Source of the DNA: CAZNSX01 sp964575845
GTDB taxonomy: Bacteria; UBA8248; CAZNSX01
Direction of reading: 5' to 3'
NCBI GenBank assembly: GCA_964575845.1
Contig: CAZNSX010000003.1
Location: 434,001-498,000, forward strand
DNA length: 64,000 bases
The translations under genes were made by a program, and so were the position numbers. Every line of letters begins with the position of its first letter. Positions within the stretch are counted from its first letter, which is position 1. The notes beneath the pieces are model-generated. The model made no database searches, was not told the origin of the DNA, and saw only the letters and a list, made by a program, of their open reading frames with translations. Shown here piece after piece: positions 51,763 through 59,512 of this stretch.

Positions 51763-51798
51763 AGAGAGGCCCTCGGGATGCCGGGGGCCTCTCTCTTT
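51763..51798 (+). terminator. Intrinsic terminator of groESL
   Basis: AGAGAGGCCCTCGG pairs with CCGGGGGCCTCTCT around a GATG loop and is followed by CTTTAT. This is a 14-bp stem, though the U-tract is short. Confidence 0.75.
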
Positions 51799-51928
51799 AT
51801 GAGCGGAGCTTTTACCAAAAGACGCCCAATATTGATTGAGTTCCCTTTTTATGATAACTTTCTATTTGACCAAAAAGTATCAGGGGAAGGGTTCCTGATA
51901 CTCGGCTGGGAGAGATGAGGGAAGGCTG

Positions 51929-52771
51929 GTGCTCAGGCGCGAGAGACTCGTTATCATAAAAGGAGCAGGGGATCTGGCCACGGGTGTTGGCCACCGTCTC
52001 TGGCGCGCAGGTTTCCCCTTGCTTCACACCGAAGTTTCCGAGCCGACCGTGGTGAGGAGGACGGTATCCTTCGCTGAAGCCGTCTATGAAGGGGAGACTC
52101 TGGTGGAAGGGGTGAGGGCCGAAGCCGTCCCCGAAGGCCACCCCGGGAGCCAGGCTCAGAGGGCTCTCCAACTTATCGCCAGGGGTACTGTGCCCATCGT
52201 GGTGGACCCCGAGGCCAGGGTCGTGGGAGAGCTTAAGCCTTGGGCTCTGGTGGATGCCATCATGGCTAAACACAATCTGGGAACGCTCATCACGGATGCA
52301 GAAGTGGTCATTGCCCTGGGTCCTGGCTTTGAGGCCGGCGTGGATGCCCATGCGGTGATAGAGACCCAGCGGGGTCACAATCTGGGCAGGGTTATCACCG
52401 AGGGCCGGACGGCCCCCAACTCAGGGGTTCCCGGAGAGGTGATGGGTTTCTCCAGAGAGCGCCTCCTCAGGGCACCTGCTTCCGGGGTCTTCAAGCCGCT
52501 CAAGAGCATAGGGGATAGGGTTGAGGCGGGCGAAGTCGTCGCGATGGTGGGAGAGGTGCCGCTTGAGGCCCAGATTCCAGGCATTCTCCGGGGCCTCCTC
52601 CGGGGGGAGCTCCGGGTGAGCCAGGGCTTTAAAGTCGGGGATATCGACCCCCGGGGAAGCCGTGAGCACTGTTTCACCATCTCCGATAAAGCTAGAGCCG
52701 TGGGAGGCGGGGTTCTGGAGGCCCTCATGGTATTTCAGGACAGGACGCCCGCTCGGGTGCCAGAGAGCTGA
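51929..52771 (+). CDS. yqeB: YqeB-family Mo-hydroxylase accessory protein
   Basis: A 280-residue protein of the selenium-dependent molybdenum hydroxylase system family YqeB. It starts VIIKGAGDLATGVGHRLWRAGF (a Rossmann-like GxGDLATG motif), with MAKHNLGTLITDAEVVIALGPGFEAG, IETQRGHNLGRVITEGRTAPNSGVPG and a C-terminal lipoyl/biotinyl-like hammerhead segment (APASGVFKPLKSIGDRVEAGEVVAMVG). The family occurs with XdhC and YqeC, both present downstream. Its reaction is not known. The GTG start lies near GGGAAGGCTG. Confidence 0.85.
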   Translation: MLRRERLVIIKGAGDLATGVGHRLWRAGFPLLHTEVSEPTVVRRTVSFAEAVYEGETLVEGVRAEAVPEGHPGSQAQRALQLIARGTVPIVVDPEARVVGELKPWALVDAIMAKHNLGTLITDAEVVIALGPGFEAGVDAHAVIETQRGHNLGRVITEGRTAPNSGVPGEVMGFSRERLLRAPASGVFKPLKSIGDRVEAGEVVAMVGEVPLEAQIPGILRGLLRGELRVSQGFKVGDIDPRGSREHCFTISDKARAVGGGVLEALMVFQDRTPARVPES

Positions 52772-52775
52772 GTCC

Positions 52776-53651
52776 ATGAACAAAGCCAGTCCCCGTAGAA
52801 GGGAAGTCTTCCGGGTGGGGAATGTGGAGCTTCCAGTCAATCCCGACGGCGATAATCATTTTGTGCCGCCCCGGCAGTTCTACATCCAGTCCGGAGATTA
52901 TCTGGAGAAGGTCGTATGGGGTGTAGCCCAGGGGCTGCCCATCCTTTTGATTGGGGAGACGGGGGTGGGGAAGACCCTTCTGGTGCGGCATCTGGCCAAC
53001 AAGACCAATAATGGCTTTCGGAGGGTCAATCTCAACGGTATGACGACCGTGGATGAGTTCGTGGGCAAGCTGATGATCAACGAGAGGGGCACCTACTGGG
53101 TGAACGGGGTTCTCATCGAGGCCATGGAGGCTGGCGACTGGCTCCTCATCGATGAGATAAATGCTTGTCTTCCGGAGATAGCGTTCTGCCTCCACTCCCT
53201 TCTGGACGATGACCGAATGATCGTTCTCACCGAATACGATGGCCGTATCATAAAGCCCCATCCTAATTTTCGCCTTTTCGCCAGCATGAACCCCCATGAG
53301 GACAAGCGCTATGGCGGAACGAAGCCTCTCAATGAGGCGCTTCTCGACCGCTTCCCGCTGACCATAAGGATGGACTATCTGCCCCGGGAGGTGGAGGTCC
53401 AGGTGGTGATGTCCAAGAGCGGAAATACTGAAAAATCGGTGGTGGAGCGTATGGTCAGAGTGGCCGAAGATGTCCGCGCTGCCATGGCCAATGACAAGGT
53501 TTTTTGCACTTTCAGCACCCGCAGGCTTATCGACTGGGCCCGTATGGCGACTACGTTCGACCCTGTGGAGAGCACTAGGAGCACTGTGCTCAGCAAGGTA
53601 AGCCCCTTTGATGCGCAGGTTATTGAGGACATAATAGATAATTACTTCTGA
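52776..53651 (+). CDS. MoxR/CobS/CoxD-like AAA+ ATPase
   Basis: A 291-residue AAA+ ATPase. Walker A is GETGVGKT at residues 60-67 and Walker B is WLLIDEIN near 122-128. Sensor 1 is in FRLFASMNPHEDKRYGG, and a lid follows with STRRLIDWARM. This subgroup works with a VWA-domain partner to insert or activate metal centres (CobS with CobT, NorQ with NorD, CoxD with CoxE). The partner is the next gene. It follows yqeB by four bases and a longer frame start would overlap yqeB, so the two are coupled. Confidence 0.9.
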   Translation: MNKASPRRREVFRVGNVELPVNPDGDNHFVPPRQFYIQSGDYLEKVVWGVAQGLPILLIGETGVGKTLLVRHLANKTNNGFRRVNLNGMTTVDEFVGKLMINERGTYWVNGVLIEAMEAGDWLLIDEINACLPEIAFCLHSLLDDDRMIVLTEYDGRIIKPHPNFRLFASMNPHEDKRYGGTKPLNEALLDRFPLTIRMDYLPREVEVQVVMSKSGNTEKSVVERMVRVAEDVRAAMANDKVFCTFSTRRLIDWARMATTFDPVESTRSTVLSKVSPFDAQVIEDIIDNYF

Positions 53652-53693
53652 AGGGTGCCCCCTCCTCGGGGGGGTGGGGAGCGGCGGATGAGT

Positions 53694-53722
53694 GGCGGGG
53701 AAATGAAGTCCCGCCTTTTTTA
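53694..53722 (+). terminator. Intrinsic terminator between the AAA ATPase and VWA genes
   Basis: GGCGGG and CCCGCC pair around a 10-base loop and are followed by TTTTTT, 16 bases before the VWA gene start. It would lower expression of the downstream genes or act as a conditional attenuator. A CCCCC/GGGGG hairpin precedes it at about 53658-53674. Confidence 0.6.
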
Positions 53723-53737
53723 TAGGGGAGAGGTCCC

Positions 53738-55477
53738 ATGGAGCGCCGCAGAGCCAGGCTTGAGGCCCTTGCCCAGGTGGTCACGAGAAAATTTGACCTC
53801 AAGCTGAAGTACGGGGAGCGCCGGCAAAGCGACGGACAGGGAATCGTCATCGAGGACCCCGCCCGAAGCCTGGACCTCCTGGGAAGCACGGGCCAGGGGT
53901 CCGAGAGACTCTTGCCTTATCAGAAGGGGATGACCATCCATGAGTCGGGCCACATAGTTCATGGGAGCCTGGAGGTGGCCTTCTTCGCGGGAAAGGCCGA
54001 AGCCGAGAGGCCCGGCTTCTTTCGGCTATGGCATGCCCTGGAGGATAGCCGGGTGGAGAACCTCCTCACCCGTCAATACCCCGGGGCGGAAAAGAACCTC
54101 GTGGCTACCTTGGCCCCAGCCATCGAGTACTGCCGGGCTCTGGCGGGCGCGGGCGCCCTTTCCCCCTTTGACCAGTGCCAGTGGGGCCTCTACATACTGG
54201 GCCGCTGGGGAGCCGAGGCCGAGGACCTGGCCTGGCTCTCGGATGGTGTGGGGCGGCTCCTCCTGAGGGCCGAGAAGCAAATACGGGAGGCGGCAGGGTC
54301 CGATGACCCAATGGTGGCCTTCCGGCAGGCCGAGGTGATATACGAACTTGTCCGGGAGTGGGTCCAGGAGCAAGGTCAGGACTCGGCTTTTGAGGGCGCC
54401 TCCCGGATGGAAGAAGCCCGGCCAGAGGGCATGCCTCCCGATGGAGAGGCTGAGCATCAGGAGGGAGCCTCGCAGGAAAAAGCCCAGGCTTCTCAAGCGG
54501 CTGAGACCCTTGAGGAGCTGGCTGAAGGAAAGCCCGCACTCGGCCACTGGGCAGCCCCCTGGTTTGAGTTGGGGGAGATGGAAAAGAGGGTTCACCCGAG
54601 CGCCCTTTTGCCCGATGAGCTCACTATTGTGATACCTCCCCCGGGGAAGGATCCAGAGTATGAGAAGATAATCCGAGGCGCCAGCTCCGAAATCAAGGTT
54701 CTCATCTATCGCCTCACTCAGCTAATCAAGGAGCGCTCCTACACCCGCTACGGGGGCTACTTCCGCTCTGGCAAGCTCAATACCCCCAAACTCTGGAAGC
54801 AGAGGCTTCGCAAATATCGCCTCTTCCAGCGGCGGGTTGAGCCCCGGAAGCTTGACGTGGCCTTCACCCTGCTTGTGGACGAGAGCGGGAGCATGAACCG
54901 CGAGGGGAAATACCTCGCCGCGCGGGAGGCCACCATCTTTTTTGCCGAAGTTCTGGACCAGGTGGGGGTCCCGTTTGAGATTATCGGCTACTCTACCGAG
55001 CACTCTGAGGCGGCCATGGCCGCCGCGCTGGGCCATGTTCCCGCCTTCCGCTACCGCCACATCCGGCATTCATCGCTGCTCCACCGCCTCTATAAGACCT
55101 TCGATGAGCCTTACGGCCCCGTGAAGACCCGTTTGGTCAACATCTGCCCCCGGTTCAATAACTGGGATGAGGAGCACCTGCTCTTTGCCCACAGGAGGAT
55201 GTTGGGACGCAGGGAGAAGGAGAAGGTCATCATAATCATCTCCGATGGCCAGCCCAATGGAGACGCGCGCCACCTGGTGGCAACTGTAGAGAAGCTCTCC
55301 TCCCTTGGCATCAAGATAGTGGGAGTGGGGGTGGTGGACCCTTTTGTCAAAAAGATATACCCCAACGCCATCGTGGTGGAAAATCTCTCTCAGCTCACCG
55401 AAGAGGTGGTGATGATCTTGAGACGGGAGCTCCTGCGCTCCTGGTCCGAGCGCCTCATGGGTGACGCAAGAGGTTAG
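53738..55477 (+). CDS. VWA-domain metal-insertion partner (CobT/NorD/CoxE-like) with HESGH motif
   Basis: 579 residues. The N-terminal part has TIHESGHIVHG (HExxH at residues 68-72) followed by HALEDSRVENLL, the layout seen in CobT-like proteins, where a metallopeptidase-type zinc site is retained. An acidic linker (about 210-275) leads to a C-terminal VWA domain with the MIDAS motif DESGSM near residue 384 and IIIISDGQPNGD. The partner of the upstream AAA ATPase. The neighbouring Mo-enzyme genes suggest a molybdoenzyme target, which is inference. Its last 17 bases overlap yqeC. Confidence 0.85.
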   Translation: MERRRARLEALAQVVTRKFDLKLKYGERRQSDGQGIVIEDPARSLDLLGSTGQGSERLLPYQKGMTIHESGHIVHGSLEVAFFAGKAEAERPGFFRLWHALEDSRVENLLTRQYPGAEKNLVATLAPAIEYCRALAGAGALSPFDQCQWGLYILGRWGAEAEDLAWLSDGVGRLLLRAEKQIREAAGSDDPMVAFRQAEVIYELVREWVQEQGQDSAFEGASRMEEARPEGMPPDGEAEHQEGASQEKAQASQAAETLEELAEGKPALGHWAAPWFELGEMEKRVHPSALLPDELTIVIPPPGKDPEYEKIIRGASSEIKVLIYRLTQLIKERSYTRYGGYFRSGKLNTPKLWKQRLRKYRLFQRRVEPRKLDVAFTLLVDESGSMNREGKYLAAREATIFFAEVLDQVGVPFEIIGYSTEHSEAAMAAALGHVPAFRYRHIRHSSLLHRLYKTFDEPYGPVKTRLVNICPRFNNWDEEHLLFAHRRMLGRREKEKVIIIISDGQPNGDARHLVATVEKLSSLGIKIVGVGVVDPFVKKIYPNAIVVENLSQLTEEVVMILRRELLRSWSERLMGDARG

Positions 55478-56360
55478 AGCAAAGGCGGAAGGATTTCCAA
55501 TGGGTTCAGGAGGCGGTCCCAAGGAGCATATGGAGACGCTGGGCGTTCTGAGCCTCAAAGAGGCCCTGGGCCTGGTCGCGGGAGAGGTGGTGAGCCTCAC
55601 GGGCGCGGGAGGAAAGACAACCCTCATGTTCACTCTCGCCCGGGAGCTGGCAAAGGGAGGCGAGGGGCTCGTGGTGAGCACCACGACGGCCAAGATCTAT
55701 GAGCCTTCGCCTGAGGAAACAGAAGAGCTCTTCCTCGGAGAGGAAGAGGCTCTTCTGAAGGCTCTGGACACTGCTCCGGGGAGGCTGCGCCACTGCACGC
55801 TTGCGAGCAAGAGGCTCCCCCCTTCTGAGGGGGCACCTTCCTCACGGCCGAAGCTCCAGGGCCTCTCGCCAGAACTTGTAGGGCGGATAGCCGCCAAGAA
55901 AGGGGTGGCCTATACCATTGTCGAGGCCGATGGTGCCCGAGGTCTTCCCGTAAAGGCTCCCCGGGAGTGGGAGCCCCTTATACCGCCTTCGACAACCCTT
56001 CTTATTCCCGTTGTGGGCCTGGACGCCCTTGGCCTTCCCATAAGCGAGGAGAGGGTTTTTGCCCCAGACCGCGTCTCAGCTCTCTCGGGCCTTCCCCTGG
56101 GAAGCCGCCTCACAGAGGAGGCCGTTGCAACGCTCTTTCACCATCCCCAAGGCCTGGCAAAGGGGAGCCCGCCGGGGGCCCGAATCATCCCTTTTATTAA
56201 TAAGGTAGATTCAGAAAAGTTAATTGAAAAGGGAAGAGGGCTGGCCTATAGTATTCTTGGGATTAAGGAACGGCCCATCGAAATCGTCCTCCTAGGCAAA
56301 GCAAGAGCCCGAGATCCGGTCGTGGAAATCATACATAGAGATATCCTCGGCGGGGTTTGA
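55461..56360 (+). CDS. yqeC: YqeC-family selenium-dependent hydroxylase accessory protein
   Basis: A 299-residue P-loop protein. The motif SLTGAGGKTTLMF is near residues 45-57, followed by VVSTTTAKIYEP, TIVEADGARGLPVKAP (the EADGA signature of YqeC) and PVVGLDALGLP. It is part of the yqeB/yqeC/xdhC set tied to selenium-dependent Mo hydroxylases. The given GTG overlaps the VWA gene, and the ATG codons at 55500 and 55530 are alternatives with more usual N-termini. No selD or selU is visible here. Confidence 0.88.
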   Translation: MTQEVRAKAEGFPMGSGGGPKEHMETLGVLSLKEALGLVAGEVVSLTGAGGKTTLMFTLARELAKGGEGLVVSTTTAKIYEPSPEETEELFLGEEEALLKALDTAPGRLRHCTLASKRLPPSEGAPSSRPKLQGLSPELVGRIAAKKGVAYTIVEADGARGLPVKAPREWEPLIPPSTTLLIPVVGLDALGLPISEERVFAPDRVSALSGLPLGSRLTEEAVATLFHHPQGLAKGSPPGARIIPFINKVDSEKLIEKGRGLAYSILGIKERPIEIVLLGKARARDPVVEIIHRDILGGV

Positions 56361-56388
56361 TCACGGCTCCTCGAGGAGGTTCAAGGCC

Positions 56389-57501
56389 ATGAACGACATT
56401 TTTGAAGAGGTCTTGGCCACCAGGCAGAAGGGCGAAGGGGGAGCGCTCGCCACGGTGATAGCCCGCAAGGGCTCGGCCCCCATGGCGGGCGACGCCAAGA
56501 TGCTGGTTCGGAAGGACGGCTCCATCTCCGGCACTATTGGTGGGGGATGTCTTGAGGCCGAGGTCTGGCAGGCCGCCATACAGGTCATGAAGGAGGATGA
56601 GCCCACCACCCTGAGCTTCACCCTTACGGAGAAAGAGGCTGGCGAGAGCGGGCTGATCTGTGGAGGGGTGGTGGATATTTTTGTCGAGCCCATATCCAGG
56701 TGGAGTGAGGAGATACTGCGCTCCATAATTAAGCTAAGGTCTGAAGGCGGACGGGCGGCCCTGGCCAGCGTCATCGAAACCTACGGGGGAGGACCGTTGC
56801 GGTCGGAAAAGGTGCTCATCTTGCGGGAGGGCGGCTCTCTTGGCACTATTTCCGGTATCGAGGATAGCCTCTTGGAGCAGGCGGCCGGGGTTATGAAGGG
56901 GGAACAGCCTCTTCTCACCACCCTTGAGCCTGAGGGGAAGCCTCTCAAGGTGTTCATCGAGCCTGTTCTCGTCCGCCCGACGGCTTTTATCTTCGGCGGA
57001 GGACACATCTCCCTTGCCTTATGTAGCATAGCAACCCTTGCCGGCTTTCGGGTGGTTGTGGTGGAGGACCGGCCTCAGTTTGCCTCAAAGGAGCGCTTCC
57101 CCGAGGCCGATAGCTGCATTCTCGGTGATTTTCCCGAGGTGTTCTCCCAGCTAAGAGTGGACGATAGCTCCTATCTCATACTGGTTACCAGAGGCCACCA
57201 GCACGATATCACGGTGCTCGAGTGGGCTATGGGCACCGATGCACGCTATATCGGAATGATAGGCAGCAAGAGCAAGGTGCTCGTCGCTTTTCGAAGGCTC
57301 TCGGAGAAAGGGATCCCGGGAAAGGCGCTGGAAGATAGGGTGTATGCACCCATAGGCCTGGACATAGGTTCTGAAACCCCGGGAGAGATAGCTGTGAGCA
57401 TCGTGGCTCAGATGGTCCAGGTGCGCCGGGGGAGGGAGAGGACGGCGAAAGGGGTGCCCGTTATCGGTAAGCAGGAGAGCCCTCTCCGGGGGGGCGCCTA
57501 G
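56389..57501 (+). CDS. xdhC: XdhC/CoxF-family Mo-enzyme maturation protein
   Basis: A 370-residue protein. The N-terminal XdhC/CoxI domain has LATVIARKGSAPMAGDAKMLVRKDG and TIGGGCLEAEVW, with the conserved Cys of GGGC. The C-terminal Rossmann domain has RPTAFIFGGGHISLALCSIA, DDSSYLILVTRGHQHD and RYIGMIGSKSK. XdhC binds and sulfurates molybdenum cofactor before insertion into xanthine dehydrogenase-type enzymes. GAGGAGG precedes the ATG. It is the last gene of the island. No molybdopterin hydroxylase gene is next to it. Confidence 0.92.
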   Translation: MNDIFEEVLATRQKGEGGALATVIARKGSAPMAGDAKMLVRKDGSISGTIGGGCLEAEVWQAAIQVMKEDEPTTLSFTLTEKEAGESGLICGGVVDIFVEPISRWSEEILRSIIKLRSEGGRAALASVIETYGGGPLRSEKVLILREGGSLGTISGIEDSLLEQAAGVMKGEQPLLTTLEPEGKPLKVFIEPVLVRPTAFIFGGGHISLALCSIATLAGFRVVVVEDRPQFASKERFPEADSCILGDFPEVFSQLRVDDSSYLILVTRGHQHDITVLEWAMGTDARYIGMIGSKSKVLVAFRRLSEKGIPGKALEDRVYAPIGLDIGSETPGEIAVSIVAQMVQVRRGRERTAKGVPVIGKQESPLRGGA

Positions 57502-57535
57502 CTCAAGTCATTGTTTCCACAGCGGTCTTTTATAA

Positions 57536-58288
57536 ATGGGGCTCTGGGATGGTTTCCTGACCTTGGTAGATGTCGTCCTTCCGGGACGGTGCCAGCTTTG
57601 CGGAGCCCCCTCCCCAGAAGCTCCCTCCTGTGCCCTCTGCCGCTCCTGCATTGAGGGCATAGAGCTCATAGAGCCGCCCTTTTGCCATCGCTGCGGCTGG
57701 CCCTTTCCTTCTTCTCAGACCCTAGAGTATAGCCCCGCGCACACCTGCAGCCACTGTGGGGAGATGGAGAGGTGCTTTGAGTTTGCGAGGTCCTTAGGCC
57801 CCTATCGGGGGAAACTCCGAGAAGCCATAAATGTATTAAAGTTTCAGGAAAAAGCTAGCGTGGGAATCTTTTTGGCCGATTTAATGTTTAAGAATTATGA
57901 AAAGCTATTTAGCTTAACCTTCGAAAATGAAGGGCAGCCAGATGCTGTTGACTACGTTCCTCTCCATCCCGTGCGGTGGCGCGAGAGGGGCTATGATCAG
58001 ACACGGATTTTGGCGGTAGCTCTGGCCAGGCACCTTAGAATTCCGGTGCTCGAAGCCCTCAGGCGGGTCAAGGCATCAAAGCCTCAGACGGAACTTAGGG
58101 GAGAAGCGAGAAGGCGGAACGTGAAGGGAGTATTTGCACCGGCGCCGGGAGCTCAGGTGAAAGGCCTCAGGATTTTACTGATAGATGACGTTTTCACAAC
58201 AGGAGCCACTCTTTGCGAGGCCGCCAATGCGCTCCGGAAGGCGGGGGCGGGTGAAGTTTGGGTTTACACTGTGGCCAGGACTCTTTAG
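57536..58288 (+). CDS. comF: ComF-family phosphoribosyltransferase-like protein
   Basis: A 250-residue protein. The N-terminal double zinc finger has CQLCGAPS...CALCRSC, FCHRCGWPF and CSHCGEME. The central YDQTRILAVALAR and the C-terminal PRPP motif ILLIDDVFTTGATLCEA (VxDDVxTTG-type) define the ComF/GntX family. In competent bacteria ComF assists DNA uptake, and elsewhere the role is less clear. It follows xdhC by 34 bases with no ribosome site of note. Confidence 0.9.
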   Translation: MGLWDGFLTLVDVVLPGRCQLCGAPSPEAPSCALCRSCIEGIELIEPPFCHRCGWPFPSSQTLEYSPAHTCSHCGEMERCFEFARSLGPYRGKLREAINVLKFQEKASVGIFLADLMFKNYEKLFSLTFENEGQPDAVDYVPLHPVRWRERGYDQTRILAVALARHLRIPVLEALRRVKASKPQTELRGEARRRNVKGVFAPAPGAQVKGLRILLIDDVFTTGATLCEAANALRKAGAGEVWVYTVARTL

Positions 58289-58304
58289 GGGCTCGCGGGT
58301 GGAT

Positions 58305-58332
58305 TTGACTTTCGGGTATTTTTTAATATAAT
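58305..58332 (+). promoter_or_regulatory. Candidate sigma70 promoter upstream of the repressor gene
   Basis: TTGACT, a 16-base spacer and TATAAT, with the start near 58339, about 90 bases before the XRE gene start. Confidence 0.6.
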
Positions 58333-58355
58333 AGATAAGGGTTGCCCTTTGTATT

Positions 58356-58380
58356 AAGGCGGACATCTAACCGCCCTTTT
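58356..58380 (+). terminator. Short leader hairpin with T-tract before the repressor gene
   Basis: AAGGCGG and CCGCCCTT pair around an 8-base loop, followed by TTTT. It lies about 20 bases after the candidate start point, so it would give a very short leader RNA or an attenuator. It may alternatively end transcription coming from comF. Confidence 0.45.
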
Positions 58381-58427
58381 GAAATAACTTGTGGGATTAG
58401 TGTCGGTTCAAGGGATATGGGTGAGAG

Positions 58428-59180
58428 ATGAAGCTCAGGCTACCAAAAGATGAGCGCTTGGCCATAGGCAGCCGAATCCGGGAGCTGCGCGGCTTCTACA
58501 AGCTGGAGCAGGGAGAGCTCGCCTCCAGAGCAGGAGTCTCACAGGCCGTCATCAGCCAGTACGAGAAGGGTTTAACAGAGCCCAGCCTCTTTTTCATCAA
58601 ATTCCTGGCCGAGAATTACGGCATTTCGGGCGATTGGCTCATCTTCGGCTCTGGCCGTTCCCCTTATGAGCGCAAGCAGAAGGAGATGAAGGTCAAGCTC
58701 GTGAGTTATGGGGAGAGGGAGCCTGGACCTTCCAGCTATGACTTTGTGGGGATCCCCCTTCTGGATGCCAGCATGGCGGCCTATCCCGGAAAGATGGTGG
58801 GCAAAGATGTGGAGAAATGGGAACTCGTCCATGTGAAGGAGATTACCGGCCGTGAGAACCTCGTGGCCATCGAGTTGAGCGAGGATCACGTCCGGGATAT
58901 GGAGCCCATCTTCCATGCCGGTGTGAAGGTCATTATTGACAAGGATGATAAGAAGATTGACCCCAAGGGTTATTATGCTTTGAACACCCGGGTGAAGGGA
59001 AAGCCCCCGCCCGAGACCAGCGTTGAATGCATCCGCAAATTGAGCCTAGTCCAAGGCCGCCTCTGGCTCATCAAGGAAAACCCGGCCGCCCGCTTTGAGT
59101 TCATAGACCTTGCCCCTCGCGAGAAAGTTGAAGACTTAATCGTTGGCCGGGTGGTTTGGATGTGGTGGAGGCTGCCATGA
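58428..59180 (+). CDS. XRE-family repressor with S24/LexA-like C-terminal domain lacking the catalytic Ser
   Basis: 250 residues. The HTH is at about residues 13-66 (IRELRGFYKLEQGELASRAGVSQAVISQYEKG). The C-terminal half has the S24 pattern: a GVKVIIDKDDKKIDPKGYYAL strand, KLSLVQGRLWLIKENPA and IVGRVVW. In self-cleaving repressors the nucleophile sits in GDSMEP, but here the segment reads VRDMEP, with Asp157 in place of Ser. Self-cleavage is therefore unlikely, and the domain may sense a ligand or just dimerise. It is a single gene ending just before a strong promoter. AGAG precedes the ATG. Confidence 0.8.
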   Translation: MKLRLPKDERLAIGSRIRELRGFYKLEQGELASRAGVSQAVISQYEKGLTEPSLFFIKFLAENYGISGDWLIFGSGRSPYERKQKEMKVKLVSYGEREPGPSSYDFVGIPLLDASMAAYPGKMVGKDVEKWELVHVKEITGRENLVAIELSEDHVRDMEPIFHAGVKVIIDKDDKKIDPKGYYALNTRVKGKPPPETSVECIRKLSLVQGRLWLIKENPAARFEFIDLAPREKVEDLIVGRVVWMWWRLP

Positions 59181-59195
59181 GTCAGGAAAAAATTC

Positions 59196-59224
59196 TTGAC
59201 AAATTAGGACAACCCTGTTATTTA
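59196..59224 (+). promoter_or_regulatory. Strong sigma70-type promoter of a non-coding transcript
   Basis: TTGACA, a 17-base spacer and TATTTA. The start point would be near 59230. No ORF lies between here and the terminator at 59446. Confidence 0.65.
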
Positions 59225-59229
59225 CCCTT

Positions 59230-59423
59230 AGCCTCAAGGGACGGCGGTGGCCGATTGTGCCGGGGGCAAGGGTAATCTTTCCCTCGTGAGGGAGGCGTAG
59301 ATGTTGGGAGGGCGGATGGGCCGCTGGGGTTGGTTTAGTTGGTACTTTAGAAGCGTCCGCCCGGCGAGGGCCTCCCCTTAGGGGTGCCCGGCTACGTGCG
59401 GATAGAAGGGGCCGCCCGTGGCT
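59230..59423 (+). ncRNA. Candidate 6S-like structured RNA
   Basis: About 194 bases between a strong promoter and a strong terminator. Nested stems are visible: AGCC/GGCT at the ends, ACGGCGG (59241-59247) with CCGCCCGT (59412-59419), GCGTAG (59295-59300) with CTACGT (59392-59397), and GGGCGGAT (59310-59317) with GTCCGCCC (59355-59362). A CCCC/GGGG hairpin lies on the 3' side. Size, closing stem, central opening and 3'-side hairpin all fit 6S RNA. A leader of the DAHP synthase gene is the alternative. Confidence 0.5.
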
Positions 59424-59445
59424 ACAAGAAGATAAGAAATGAAAG

Positions 59446-59474
59446 GCCATGGGGCGAGCCCCATGGCTTTTTTT
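59446..59474 (+). terminator. Intrinsic terminator of the 6S-like RNA
   Basis: GCCATGGGGC, loop GA, GCCCCATGGC: a perfect 10-bp stem followed directly by seven T. Confidence 0.9.
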
Positions 59475-59481
59475 GATTAGT

Positions 59482-59499
59482 CTCCGACCTCGGTCGGAG
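59482..59499 (+). promoter_or_regulatory. Perfect palindrome before the DAHP synthase gene
   Basis: CTCCGACC, TC, GGTCGGAG: an 8-bp perfect inverted repeat overlapping the ribosome site region (GGAGGGAGGAGGGG) of the aro gene. It could be an operator or an mRNA hairpin affecting initiation. Confidence 0.45.
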
Positions 59500-59512
59500 G
59501 GAGGAGGGGTAG

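Noticed and set aside
59230..59512. T-box or tryptophan-type leader for the DAHP synthase gene
   Set aside because: No T-box AGGGTGG core, no leader peptide with aromatic codons, and a strong terminator separates it from the gene.
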